Below are positions 17,176 through 26,418 of a stretch of DNA of 55,648 bases, piece by piece; position 1 is the stretch's first letter, and the number at the start of each line of letters is the position of its first letter. A program made the translations under genes and the position numbers. The notes under the pieces are model-generated. The model saw nothing but the letters and a program-made list of their open reading frames with translations, did no database searches and was not told where the DNA came from. The stretch is taken from contig NZ_JAALFE010000021.1 of assembly GCF_011059185.1 (NCBI RefSeq), positions 1-55,648 on the forward strand, in the 5' to 3' direction. The stretch is from Paragemmobacter kunshanensis. GTDB lineage: Bacteria > Pseudomonadota > Alphaproteobacteria > Rhodobacterales > Rhodobacteraceae.

Positions 17176-20100
17176 CTAGACAGCAGAGACTACCACTCGG
17201 AACCGGGCTTGCGTCGTCTTGGTGAGGAACAACTCCGTTGTGGCTAGCAAGCGGAGTATCTCCGGGGTCACGGTCTCTACCGTCGTGCCAGGCTGGACCA
17301 GCACAACCTCAAAATCGACGTCAGACCGCCGCGCCTTTTCCTTGAAATAGGAAAGTAACTTCATGTCGCCCTTTAGAAAGCGCGATGCACCTTGTTTCAA
17401 CCATGTCTCATGGCGCCTCTTTAGGTCTGCATAGAGCCGAGGCAGTCCGCCATGCTTAACCGCCATGCTTTTTTGTGCTTGGCCGCAAAGCGTGTAGAAA
17501 TTCCGAATGTCGGCCGAGATACGCCCTTCATGGGCATTCTTGCAGTGGACGAGACAAAGCCTAATTCCGCCGTCAGTATCCTTCAAGGCGACAAGGTCGG
17601 CGGCTTCACCGTGCCCGTCATCGTTGAAGATCAAGTCAAACTCGTCCTCGATGTTTTGAAAGGCCCGATACTGAATCGTATCCCGGTCAGTGGTTTTGTT
17701 CATCGACTCACGGTTGAGTGGAATACCGGTCCAGTCCCACGCCTCAAGTGACTCCCTTGGAAAGGTCGCGGGTTCGAGCGGGGTCGGTATATGGTAGCAG
17801 TTGTAGGAGTGCGTTCCGTCAGCATAACGGACGATGAAAGGATCGGTGAGGAGATACTCCTCCAGCGGCACAGCTTCAGCAGAATGCGACTTCTTGAATT
17901 TCAGGTGGGGACCTGAGACCCAGTCGTGGCTGTATCCGCCGGGCAGGTCTGCCGCGATGCGTAAACGATAAGTCGAACGGAAGCCCTCGGTTGCGATTTC
18001 GATATCGATTGCGCCATCATCGTCCACAGCCGCGATGCCAAGGTCGATCAGAAAGACCGGCAACTCGATGCTATCAAACAGGATGAACTGCCTGTCACTG
18101 AAACGCATCTGGGCCTGTTCGCCCCATTGCACCGCGATCGGATACGCGTCGTGTGGAGCGGTCAGCTTCTGTGGTCGTAAGAAGTCACGTGTGATGTTGG
18201 AATCCAGTTCGATGTCCGAAGTTACCTTGGTCCAGGTGCGATCGCACCATTCCATCCAAGTGGAGATCGTGCCTGATTTCTGCTGCCAGATTTTCCCTTT
18301 GCGCTGCGTGCCACCCCAAAGGACTCGTTCGCCGTCCTCGTAGCCAATACAAGCGATGTTGTTGAGCTGCGATTCCGCCTTCTCGATGCTCGCCAGCCCC
18401 TCGGTGACGTTTGGCCCGAAATATGACGTGAAGCTGATTGCGCCAATGCGCGATGATCCCATGCTCTTGACGAGAGGCATCTCAACATTGTTGAGAATGC
18501 GAAAGACCGCCGGGCCGCTGAGGAGCTCCGCTTCATCAGAGGTAATCGCCCGGGCCAGGCGTTCCGTGCGGAGCCCCTGGTAATCGCTAGCATAGATAAA
18601 CAGCGCGCCGGCGGCCTGATTCCAGCGAACAAGGATAAGATCGTAGACCGAGTTCTCTAGGTTTTGGTAGTTTCCCCAGTCTACGGTCGAAGTGCGGTGC
18701 ACCACCGCGACAAGCAGGTTGTTCTCCTCGTCAAGGGCGTACCAGCTCTCGGCGCCGCTCGGCAGAACCGCCTCATAGGCAAGCGGCGACCACGACTCGC
18801 ATCTTGTACGGAATATCTGGGTCGACAGAGCCGGGCGAAGATTCCAGAGCGACAGCTGGGAATGAAGGTCGCCCCGTTCCTTCAGGCTCATCACGACATC
18901 CTGAAGTCGCAGCTCCTCGCGGATACGCTCTTCGCTGAGCCGCTTGATGAGCAAGTCCCAGTCAGCCCCTTCGGCATATAGAGCTGCTAGTTTGGTTTCC
19001 GTTTCGGGGTCCGCGATGTTCGCGACGACGGTTGCTTCCCCGATCGTACCGGTGGCGCCCTTTCGCGTGAACCGTCCGATGAACTGAAGGGTGACCGCCA
19101 GTGATTTATGCGTGTCGTGCAGAGCGGCGATCTTCAGATTGGGAAGATCGAACCCCTCACCGAGCATGTCGACGCAGACCACGATGCGCGCGCCGTCCGC
19201 ACTCCGGTCCAGGACCTTATCTAGCGCGGCGGCATTCATTTGTCGTCGCCCGGGGCCGGAGTAGACGATTACCGGATGAAGCTCAGGCGCTAGCTCCGTG
19301 TATAGGGCCCAGACGGCATCCGCGCGATCCTTGTTGCGCGTGCGGGCCATGAGCAGGTGGTCCAAGCCCAGCTCGTCCCGATCCTTGCGCAGGACAGCGA
19401 CCGCCTTCTCGGCGATCGCGCGATCACGGGTCGCCTCATCACCATATTCTTCGACTGTCCGCAGATTGATGGGCCGGTAGTAGCCGGCCTTCTGAGCGTC
19501 ACCGAGCTTGTAGTTGAAGATGATTTTGCCATCGACGCGTTTACCGTCTCGACGGAAAGGTGTTGCTGTGAACTGCAGAATTCGCCGGTCGAGAAACCTG
19601 TCCCGCACCGCCGCCCAAGTCGAGGCAGTTACGTGGTGGGCCTCGTCAACAAAGATATCGCTGCAACGGTCGAGCAGATACTCGAGAGCTTCTGGCGCAA
19701 AGGTGCGTAGGCTGTCGGGCAGCGTCACTATCACATTGGCCTTTTCGACGAGCGAACGGCATTCTTCTAGCGTTTGCAGACCTGTAGTGATTCTTGCGAC
19801 ATGCGGGCCAGGAAGTTGGCCGGGGACGACGCCCGCGGCGGGCAGCACGCCCAAAGAGAGAAACTTTTCGGATATCTGGGTTCGAAGAGCGTCTGACGGC
19901 ACAAGTACAAGGGTCCGCTTCAACTGCCTGTAGACCAGGGTGGCCAACATGGTTTCAGTCTTGCCGGTACCGGTAGGTAGAACGACTGTGGCAGGCTCGA
20001 ACCTTTCGCCTACTGCGAAATGCGCTGCAATTGCGTGCAGAGCTCCGATCTGCGGCATGCGCAGCCCCGGTTCGTGCCCGTCCTCGCTCTCGACGCGGAA

Positions 20101-20475
20101 CCGAAACTTGTTTCGCCAAAGCGCCAGAACTTGCTCCGGGGTCTCAGCATAATGCTCAAGCTTTCCCGCAGAGTCCCAAAATAAATCAGTGCTTTCAGTC
20201 AAATCGCTAACGTCGGACAGTTGCCTCGTAGTCAGAACCGGAAATGGTGAGTCAACGCGCCGGGCACCCTTTTGACGCAGGAGTATTTGGTCAAATGGCG
20301 CAGCTAGGTCCGTCTTTATGAGATCATGCCCCTTGTATTGTGACGGCGCAATCTCCGCTCTACAGCGGGAGCCCCTAAACGGACGCTGGCAAATCATATT
20401 TCCGGCTATTTTTTCCCTACGCTCAGGTAGTGGCGGCAGTATCAGGTAACCTTGCCAAGCCGGAAACAGTGTCAT
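17176..20475 (-). CDS. SF2 DEAH-box helicase with possible C-terminal PD-(D/E)xK-like domain
   Basis: 1099 residues. The N-terminal half is a superfamily 2 helicase: Walker A LPTGTGKTE near 168, VDEAHHV near 276, FTATPFRRD near 300, QFIGRFTRKG near 455. After about 400 residues of unassigned beta-rich sequence, the C-terminus has GEAADLVAL followed by CLVHCKNA near 960-985 and CGQAQKS, an arrangement seen in helicases with a restriction-nuclease-like tail. The start is supported by GGAGAG 5 bases upstream. It stands alone with no methylase or HamA-like partner, but its place beside McrBC, Fic and HipBA argues for a defence role. Confidence 0.8.
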   Translation of the reverse strand: MTLFPAWQGYLILPPLPERREKIAGNMICQRPFRGSRCRAEIAPSQYKGHDLIKTDLAAPFDQILLRQKGARRVDSPFPVLTTRQLSDVSDLTESTDLFWDSAGKLEHYAETPEQVLALWRNKFRFRVESEDGHEPGLRMPQIGALHAIAAHFAVGERFEPATVVLPTGTGKTETMLATLVYRQLKRTLVLVPSDALRTQISEKFLSLGVLPAAGVVPGQLPGPHVARITTGLQTLEECRSLVEKANVIVTLPDSLRTFAPEALEYLLDRCSDIFVDEAHHVTASTWAAVRDRFLDRRILQFTATPFRRDGKRVDGKIIFNYKLGDAQKAGYYRPINLRTVEEYGDEATRDRAIAEKAVAVLRKDRDELGLDHLLMARTRNKDRADAVWALYTELAPELHPVIVYSGPGRRQMNAAALDKVLDRSADGARIVVCVDMLGEGFDLPNLKIAALHDTHKSLAVTLQFIGRFTRKGATGTIGEATVVANIADPETETKLAALYAEGADWDLLIKRLSEERIREELRLQDVVMSLKERGDLHSQLSLWNLRPALSTQIFRTRCESWSPLAYEAVLPSGAESWYALDEENNLLVAVVHRTSTVDWGNYQNLENSVYDLILVRWNQAAGALFIYASDYQGLRTERLARAITSDEAELLSGPAVFRILNNVEMPLVKSMGSSRIGAISFTSYFGPNVTEGLASIEKAESQLNNIACIGYEDGERVLWGGTQRKGKIWQQKSGTISTWMEWCDRTWTKVTSDIELDSNITRDFLRPQKLTAPHDAYPIAVQWGEQAQMRFSDRQFILFDSIELPVFLIDLGIAAVDDDGAIDIEIATEGFRSTYRLRIAADLPGGYSHDWVSGPHLKFKKSHSAEAVPLEEYLLTDPFIVRYADGTHSYNCYHIPTPLEPATFPRESLEAWDWTGIPLNRESMNKTTDRDTIQYRAFQNIEDEFDLIFNDDGHGEAADLVALKDTDGGIRLCLVHCKNAHEGRISADIRNFYTLCGQAQKSMAVKHGGLPRLYADLKRRHETWLKQGASRFLKGDMKLLSYFKEKARRSDVDFEVVLVQPGTTVETVTPEILRLLATTELFLTKTTQARFRVVVSAV

Positions 20476-20697
20476 GTGCTCTCCACACCAAAAATGATGC
20501 CGCAGGAAACCAAGCGCGTCGAAAGGCCGTTAGCCAAATCGCATTGCGCATACCGGAAATTTTGGATCATGCCACACGAAAGGGCTATTGAACAAAACGG
20601 AGCAAGCTTATCTCCATTCCCAGTTCAGGGACACAATCGAGCGAAAGATGATCTAGTCTGAGGCGATCAAGACGCTGCGCGAGTGATACTAACATTC

Positions 20698-21798
20698 CTA
20701 CTCCTGGGAGATAACGTCCCACATAGCCAGCATTTCCCGCATCACACGTTTGTCCGCATCGGATACAACGTAATCATCGTAGAACTGTTGCCCATTGAAG
20801 CGCACCACGACGCGGTCGGCTTCGGCAATTCGGCGCGCAAGGGACACGGCCGCATCACCGCGCAAGCTCGCGAACTCCCAAATCTCGGTATCGTTGTCGC
20901 GAAACCACTGACCGACCGGTACCCGGGTTGTCTCGCCATCGATATTGATCGATGCGCTGTCCACAAACAGCCAACCACTCCGGGAGGTGTAGTTGAAGAA
21001 CAGTTCCATGGTCTGCTGACCGGTGCCGGATTCAATCAGGTACAGGGTCACGTAGTTTCGGATATCCTGATAGCGCGGCGAAGACGGATGCCGAGCCCAG
21101 GAGGATCCATCGAACTCGGCAGTTGTCCTGACCAAGCGCCCCTCCAGCGCTCTGGCGGTTCTTTGCAACTGCTCGCGTTCGGCTTCGATGGCCTGCTCGT
21201 AACGCGCAACTCTGTCTCGGTAGGTCTGGTCTTCTGGATCGATCCTTGCCAGCGCCTGATAGGCGACCAAATTTCGCTCAGCCTGAGCGGCGGGAATGGG
21301 CCGGACGTAAGCGGTGACGGCCGCCTCAAGCGCGTCACGCTCAGGACTTGGGGATGGGGCGAACGTCTGATCTGCCGCGATCTCGCGCACAACCGCGTCG
21401 ATGTCTGCCCCATCTGCCTGAAGCCGAGTTAGGTAATCTGCAAGCCGGGAATCGGCCTCAGGCAATTCTGCAGGTGATGCAGGCGCCTCTGTCGCGAACG
21501 TCCGGTCCCCCTCGTTGGCCAGAGCGGCGGCGCGTTCGCGAGCCGTTTCTAGGTTCGCTCCTTCAATTGTCTCGGCAAACGCGAGGCACAGTTCAACTTC
21601 TCTCGTCCACTCAGGGTTCTGGAGCGCGCCCCAAGCAATCATGGATGCTGCCGCGTCCATATAGGCTTCAGCATCCCGAGCAAGAAACGCGTCGCGGCAC
21701 TCTGAACGAGCAGCGTCGATATCGTCCTGAGAAGGATTTGCGCCAGCAGGAAACGCGAGAAACGCCATCGCAGGCATTGAAAGCATGAACTTGCGCAT
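20698..21798 (-). CDS. Unknown secreted protein
   Basis: 366 residues, family not recognised. A short signal peptide (MRKFMLSMPAMAFLAFPAGA, cleavage likely after PAGA) points to the periplasm. Residues 25-150 are Ala- and Glu-rich helices with two Cys that could pair, then a coiled-coil-like stretch about 195-225 (YEQAIEAEREQLQRTARALEG). The C-terminal 140 residues look like a compact beta domain (MELFFNYTSRSGWLFVDSAS, then VVVRFNGQQFYDDYVV) of the type that measures a response to a substrate pulse. It closes the low-GC island on its right side. Confidence 0.7.
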   Translation of the reverse strand: MRKFMLSMPAMAFLAFPAGANPSQDDIDAARSECRDAFLARDAEAYMDAAASMIAWGALQNPEWTREVELCLAFAETIEGANLETARERAAALANEGDRTFATEAPASPAELPEADSRLADYLTRLQADGADIDAVVREIAADQTFAPSPSPERDALEAAVTAYVRPIPAAQAERNLVAYQALARIDPEDQTYRDRVARYEQAIEAEREQLQRTARALEGRLVRTTAEFDGSSWARHPSSPRYQDIRNYVTLYLIESGTGQQTMELFFNYTSRSGWLFVDSASINIDGETTRVPVGQWFRDNDTEIWEFASLRGDAAVSLARRIAEADRVVVRFNGQQFYDDYVVSDADKRVMREMLAMWDVISQE

Positions 21799-22428
21799 CG
21801 CTCTAACAACTCTTCTTTTTCCGATCCCTCGTCAGGCTAGCGACGCCGGTTTCAACCATCAAGCGAACATGGCCGTTCGGGCGCGGGTCCCTGTCCGAAT
21901 TTGTCACCCATCTCGTCATGGTGCATCCCTCGGCCGGAACGAGGCCAAGGGTCGGTGTTCGCCCCCCGCCTATCGCATGAGACAGGTTGACCAGCCGTCT
22001 CGGCAGGACAGCGCGGCTTCGCAATCCACCCGGTCCGTTTCGTAGGAACATCACTCGGGTCGGAAGCGGGAAAACCGGGTCGGAACTACCCATCTCTCGG
22101 CCTTCACAAAAGCCCGGAAATGCCGGTCGGTCCAGTCATCCAAAAGACCTACTCTTGCCTACGCCAGAGCGCGAAATTATGCGATCAAAACGGGAACATC
22201 CAGTGCACACGCCGCTTTGCAAAGCATTGTTTTTTATATGAAATCCGTCCAGTCCATCATGGGCGCAACCGACAATCGATGCGCGTGATCCGCGGTCATG
22301 GCTCCGGCGCCCTTCCTGCCTTTTGCCCGGAACCTGCGCCCGGGCCTGCCGCCTGCATCCCGCAGGCCCGCCCCCTATAGCCGAACTCCGCCCGGCAGGA
22401 AAACCACCCCCGCCACCCTCCGCGCGGC
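21799..22428. other. 630-bp gene-free stretch at island/core composition boundary
   Basis: No convincing gene on either strand. It contains a 12-bp perfect palindrome, GCTTTGCAAAGC (22214-22225), followed by an AT-rich run. From about 22260 rightwards the sequence changes abruptly to very GC-rich, C-ending-codon DNA. It therefore holds the likely boundary of the left island. I found no tRNA or direct repeat marking an attachment site here. Confidence 0.55.
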
Positions 22429-23472
22429 TCAGCCCGCCTCGCGCGCGGGCCAGCGAAAGGTATTGCCCCGCACGATCACCGGCGCGATCTCCACCGCCTG
22501 CGCCGCCTCGCGCTCGGCCTGCGTGCCGATGGCCGCGCAGGCCGCCGCCTCGCCGACCCGCCGCACCGGCACCTCGAAGGTGGTCAGCCGCGTGCGCAGG
22601 GCATTCTGCAGCGACGTCCCGTTGAACCCGATCACCGACACCGCCTCCGGCACCGAAAGCCCCGCCGCGAACAGGCTCCGCAGGCCGCCGATCGCCATCG
22701 CATCGTTCAGATAATGGATCACCTGCGGCAGGTCCCCCGCCCGCAGCAGCCGCTCGGTCAGGATCTGCCCGCCTTCCGCCGTCCGCGTCAGCTCCGGATC
22801 CTCCACCACCTGGCAGGCGACGCCCGCCATGCCAAGCTCTGCCACGAACCCATCCCGCCGCCGCGCGGCGCACAGATCGCGCTCCAGCTGCGCCCCGACA
22901 TAGCAGGCGCGCGAAAACCCCGCCTCAAGGCAGATCCGCGCCGCCGCGCGCCCCGCCGCCTCATGCGACAGCCCCACCGTCACATCCGGCCCCGCCCTGT
23001 CCCCATCCCAAAGCCGTACCGGCCGCAGCCCGCATTTGCCCAGAAGATGCGCCGTGGCCCCCGTCCGCGGCAGCCCGCCCGCCAGGATCAGGCCTGCGGG
23101 TTTCATCGACAGCATCATCCGCACCAGCCGCTCTTCGGTTTCGCCATCGAAGAAGGTCTCGCCGATCAGGCTGGAAAAGCCGCGCGGGGTCAGCACGGCA
23201 TTGATCCCCGCCAGAACCCCCGAATAGACCTGATCGCTGACCGAAGGGATCAGCACCCCCACCAGCGAACTGCTCTGCTGCGACAGCGCCCCCGCCAGCG
23301 AACTGGGCACATAGCCCATCGCATCGGCGATCTCGGTCACGCGCTGGCGGGTGGCGGCGCTGATCCGCCCGGTGCCGCGCAGCACCTTCGAGACCGTCAT
23401 CCGGCTGACATTTGCCGCCTCGGCCACGTCCGAAAGCGTGGCGGGGCCGCGGCTCGATTGGGATTGACTCAT
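22429..23472 (-). CDS. LacI/GalR-family transcriptional regulator (GntR-I-like)
   Basis: 347 residues. N-terminal LacI helix-turn-helix (TLSDVAEAANVSRMTVSKVL, about 12-31) and hinge (PSSLAGALSQQ), then a periplasmic-binding-protein-like sensor domain (LVGVLIPSVSDQVYSGVL, VSVIGFNGTSLQNAL). It resembles gluconate-type GntR regulators, so a sugar acid is a reasonable guess at the effector. It is divergent from the TRAP carrier genes with a strong palindromic operator in the 102 bases between, so it most likely represses both directions. Confidence 0.9.
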   Translation of the reverse strand: MSQSQSSRGPATLSDVAEAANVSRMTVSKVLRGTGRISAATRQRVTEIADAMGYVPSSLAGALSQQSSSLVGVLIPSVSDQVYSGVLAGINAVLTPRGFSSLIGETFFDGETEERLVRMMLSMKPAGLILAGGLPRTGATAHLLGKCGLRPVRLWDGDRAGPDVTVGLSHEAAGRAAARICLEAGFSRACYVGAQLERDLCAARRRDGFVAELGMAGVACQVVEDPELTRTAEGGQILTERLLRAGDLPQVIHYLNDAMAIGGLRSLFAAGLSVPEAVSVIGFNGTSLQNALRTRLTTFEVPVRRVGEAAACAAIGTQAEREAAQAVEIAPVIVRGNTFRWPAREAG

Positions 23473-23478
23473 GGATTT

Positions 23479-23509
23479 GTTATCGTTACCACCGTGGATT
23501 AACGATAAC
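23479..23509. promoter_or_regulatory. LacI-type operator between regulator and TRAP genes
   Basis: GTTATCGTTA (23479-23488) and TAACGATAAC (23500-23509) form a perfect 10-bp inverted repeat with an 11-base spacer. Each arm also fits the LacI-family TTA-nCGn-TAA half-palindrome with central CG, so this may be two adjacent operators centred 19 bases apart. It starts 7 bases ahead of the regulator's start codon. Confidence 0.8.
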
Positions 23510-23574
23510 CCAAAACGACCAGGCGCGCAAGATGAGGAGGCGCCGGTCGGTCGGGGTCACGGGGGGAACTGCCA

Positions 23575-24063
23575 ATGAAACGCCTTGCCAGGCGCTTGTG
23601 GTCGATTGTCGACATCGTCATCGCCACCCTGCTTGCGGCCATGATCGCGCTCGTCTTCGCCAATGTCGTGCTGCGCTACGGCTTTGCCTCGGGCATCCGG
23701 CAATCGGTGGAACTGGCGCGGCTGTGGTTCGTCTGGTCGGTCATGCTGGGGGCCGCGGTCGTGCTGCGCCGGGGCGAGCATCTGGCGCTGACCGAGGTTT
23801 CCGAGGCGCTCTTTCCCCGCGCCATCCCCCTGCTCAGGCGGCTCTGCTGGGCGGTCGTGATCCTTGCCGTCGTCATGCTGTTCATCGGCGCGCTGAACCA
23901 GACCATCGCGAACTGGTCCAACATCTCGCAACTCACCGGCCTGCCCTCGGGGCTGTTCTACCTCGCGGGCGTGGTCTCGGCGGCGATGATGGCCGCGATT
24001 GCCCTCCTGCGCCTGATCGACCCGATGCAGACCGGCATCGCCCGGCTGGAGGACGGGGAATGA
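23575..24063 (+). CDS. dctQ: TRAP transporter small membrane subunit (DctQ)
   Basis: 162 residues with four predicted membrane helices, the normal DctQ layout. Family pattern: VDIVIATLLAAMIALVFANV, RYGFASGIRQSVELARLWFVW. With DctM and the binding protein it forms a sodium- or proton-driven importer for an organic acid or sugar acid. Its stop overlaps the dctM start (ATGA). Confidence 0.92.
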   Translation: MKRLARRLWSIVDIVIATLLAAMIALVFANVVLRYGFASGIRQSVELARLWFVWSVMLGAAVVLRRGEHLALTEVSEALFPRAIPLLRRLCWAVVILAVVMLFIGALNQTIANWSNISQLTGLPSGLFYLAGVVSAAMMAAIALLRLIDPMQTGIARLEDGE

Positions 24064-25340
24064 CCCTGCTGCTTTTCCTCGGCGTCCTCTTCCTCGCCAT
24101 CCTCGCGGGGCTTCCCGTGGCCTTTGCCCTGCTGCTCGCCGCCATGGCGCTCATGCTGCAACTGGACACGTTCAGCCCCGACATCCTGGCCCAGGGCCTG
24201 ATCAACGGCGTCGACAACTTCCCCCTTCTCGCCATTCCCTTCTTCCTCGTGGCGGGCGAGGTGATGTCGAAGGGCGGCCTGTCCGAACGCATCGTCCGCC
24301 TCGCCATGTCGCTGGTCGGCCATCGCCGCGGCGGTCTGGGCTATGTCGCGGTGCTGACGGCCATCGTGCTGGCAGGCCTGTCCGGCTCGGCCGTGGCGGA
24401 TGCCGCGGCGCTGGTCTCGATCCTCTATCCCATGATGCGCAATGCGGGCTATCCCGAAGGCCGCAGCCTGGGCCTCCTGGCCTCGGGCGGCATCATCGCC
24501 CCGATCATCCCGCCCTCGCTGCCGCTGATCCTCATCGGCGTCGCGGGCAACATCTCCATCGCCAAGCTCTTCATGGCGGGCATCGCGCCGGGCCTGATGA
24601 TGGGCCTCACGCTCATGCTGGTCTGGACGCTGATGATGCGGAAGGAAGACATCGCCACCCTGCCCCGCGCCACCGGCGCCGAACGCCTGGCGGCGCTGCG
24701 CGATGGCATCTGGGCGCTGCTGCTGCCGGTCATCATCATCGGCGGCATCCGCACCGGCATCTTCACCCCAACCGAGGCCGCCGTCGTCGCCGCCGTCTAT
24801 GCCATCCTCGTCTCGGCGCTGGTCTACCGGACGCTGACGCTGGCGATGCTCTATGACGTGCTGCTCGCTGCCGGGCGGTCCACCGCGATGGTCATGTTCC
24901 TCGTCGCCGCGGCCATGGTCGCCGCCTGGCTGATCACCGTCGCGCAACTGCCCCAGCAACTGGCCCTGACCCTGCAACCGCTGATCGACAGCCCGCGCCT
25001 GCTGATGCTGGTCATCATGCTCATCGTTCTCGCGGTCGGCATGGTGATGGACCTGTCGCCCACCATCCTGATCCTCGTGCCCCTGCTCATGCCCGTCGTG
25101 CAGATGGCCGGGATCGACCCGGTCTATTTCGGCCTGATGTTCGTGATGAATTGCTCCATCGGCCTGCTGACCCGGCCGGTCGGCACCGTCCTCAACGTCA
25201 TCTGCGGCGTGGGCAAGGTGCAGATGAGCGTGGCCGTCCGCGGCGTCACGCCCTTCGTCGCCGCCTATGCCGCACTTCTGGGCCTGTTCATCCTTGTTCC
25301 GGAACTGATCACCGTTCCCGCCGCTTTCCTCGGCGGATGA
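24060..25340 (+). CDS. dctM: TRAP transporter large membrane subunit (DctM)
   Basis: 426 residues, about 12 hydrophobic segments. DctM-type motifs: GLPVAFALLL, LLAIPFFLVAGEVMSKGGLS, GLSGSAVADAAAL, GGIIAPIIPPSLPLILIG. The start ATG overlaps the dctQ stop by 4 bases. It forms the transport channel proper. The substrate is not evident from the membrane subunits. Confidence 0.93.
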   Translation: MTLLLFLGVLFLAILAGLPVAFALLLAAMALMLQLDTFSPDILAQGLINGVDNFPLLAIPFFLVAGEVMSKGGLSERIVRLAMSLVGHRRGGLGYVAVLTAIVLAGLSGSAVADAAALVSILYPMMRNAGYPEGRSLGLLASGGIIAPIIPPSLPLILIGVAGNISIAKLFMAGIAPGLMMGLTLMLVWTLMMRKEDIATLPRATGAERLAALRDGIWALLLPVIIIGGIRTGIFTPTEAAVVAAVYAILVSALVYRTLTLAMLYDVLLAAGRSTAMVMFLVAAAMVAAWLITVAQLPQQLALTLQPLIDSPRLLMLVIMLIVLAVGMVMDLSPTILILVPLLMPVVQMAGIDPVYFGLMFVMNCSIGLLTRPVGTVLNVICGVGKVQMSVAVRGVTPFVAAYAALLGLFILVPELITVPAAFLGG

Positions 25341-25368
25341 CACTGCATCTCAAAGGGAGGACCACAGC

Positions 25369-26343
25369 ATGAAACTCTTCAAGACCCTCGGCCTGGCCTC
25401 GGCCTTCGCCCTCGCCGCCTTCGCGGCCCAGGCGCAGACCGAACTGAAACTCGCCCATGCCGCCCCGGAAACCGATCTGCAGCAGACGCTCTCGCTCTTC
25501 TTCAAGGAACAGGTCGAGGCGCGCACCAACGGCTCCGTCACCGTGACGATCTTCCCGCAGGGCCAGCTCGGCAATGACGCGGCCATGATCGACGGCGCGC
25601 GCTCCGGCATCATCGACATCGCCATGTCGGGGCTGAACAACTTCACCGGCCTCGTGCCGCAGGCGGGCGCGCTGGAACTGCCCTTCATGTTTCCCAGCCG
25701 CGACACCGCCTATGCCGCGCTTGACGGCGAAATCGGCCAGGGCATCTCGGCCGAATTCACCCAGCACGGGCTCAAGGTGCTGGGCTTTCCCGAAAACGGC
25801 TACCGCAACATGACCAACAACCGCGGCCCGATCCGCGTTCCGGCCGATCTGGCCGGGCTGAACATGCGCGTGAACAACTCCAAGGCGCTGAACGACATGT
25901 TCGCAGCCCTCGGCGCAAACCCGCTGCAACTGCCGGTCGCCGAACTCTATACCGCGCTGGAAACCGGCGTCGTCGATGCGCAGGACCATCCCATCGGCAT
26001 CGTCCTCTCCTTCAAGTTCAACGAGGTTCAGAAATACCTCAGCCTCACCCAGCATGCCTATTCGGCCCTGGCGCTGGTGATGAACGATGCAAGGTTCAAC
26101 GCCCTCACCGCGGAAGAACAGAAGGTCATCGCCGAAGTCGCCGCCGAAGCCATCGCCATGCAGCGCAAGGCGGTTCAGGAAAAGGAAACCGGCATGATCG
26201 AGGAACTGAAGGCCGCCGGGATGGAGGTGAACACCGATGTCGATGCCGCCGCCTTCCAGGCCGCGGTCAAGCCGGTCTGGGACAGCTTCATCGCCGAAAA
26301 CGGCGATGCCGTGGTCAATGCCATCATGGCCGCACAGCAGTAA
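25369..26343 (+). CDS. dctP: TRAP transporter solute-binding protein (DctP)
   Basis: 324 residues with a signal peptide ending AFAAQA-QT. The periplasmic DctP fold is clear: EQVEARTNGSVTVTIFPQGQ, then AGLNMRVNNSKALNDMFAAL with the conserved carboxylate-binding Arg, then LPVAELYTALETGVVDAQDHP. It follows dctM after 28 bases that carry GGGAGG. No catabolic enzyme gene accompanies this operon, so the ligand stays open; the LacI regulator hints at a sugar acid. Confidence 0.92.
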   Translation: MKLFKTLGLASAFALAAFAAQAQTELKLAHAAPETDLQQTLSLFFKEQVEARTNGSVTVTIFPQGQLGNDAAMIDGARSGIIDIAMSGLNNFTGLVPQAGALELPFMFPSRDTAYAALDGEIGQGISAEFTQHGLKVLGFPENGYRNMTNNRGPIRVPADLAGLNMRVNNSKALNDMFAALGANPLQLPVAELYTALETGVVDAQDHPIGIVLSFKFNEVQKYLSLTQHAYSALALVMNDARFNALTAEEQKVIAEVAAEAIAMQRKAVQEKETGMIEELKAAGMEVNTDVDAAAFQAAVKPVWDSFIAENGDAVVNAIMAAQQ

Positions 26344-26418
26344 CCGCCCCTCACGGGTCAGAATCATCGGGGGGGGGCAGGCAACTGCCCCCCTCTCGCC
26401 CTTCCGGCCCCGCGCGGC

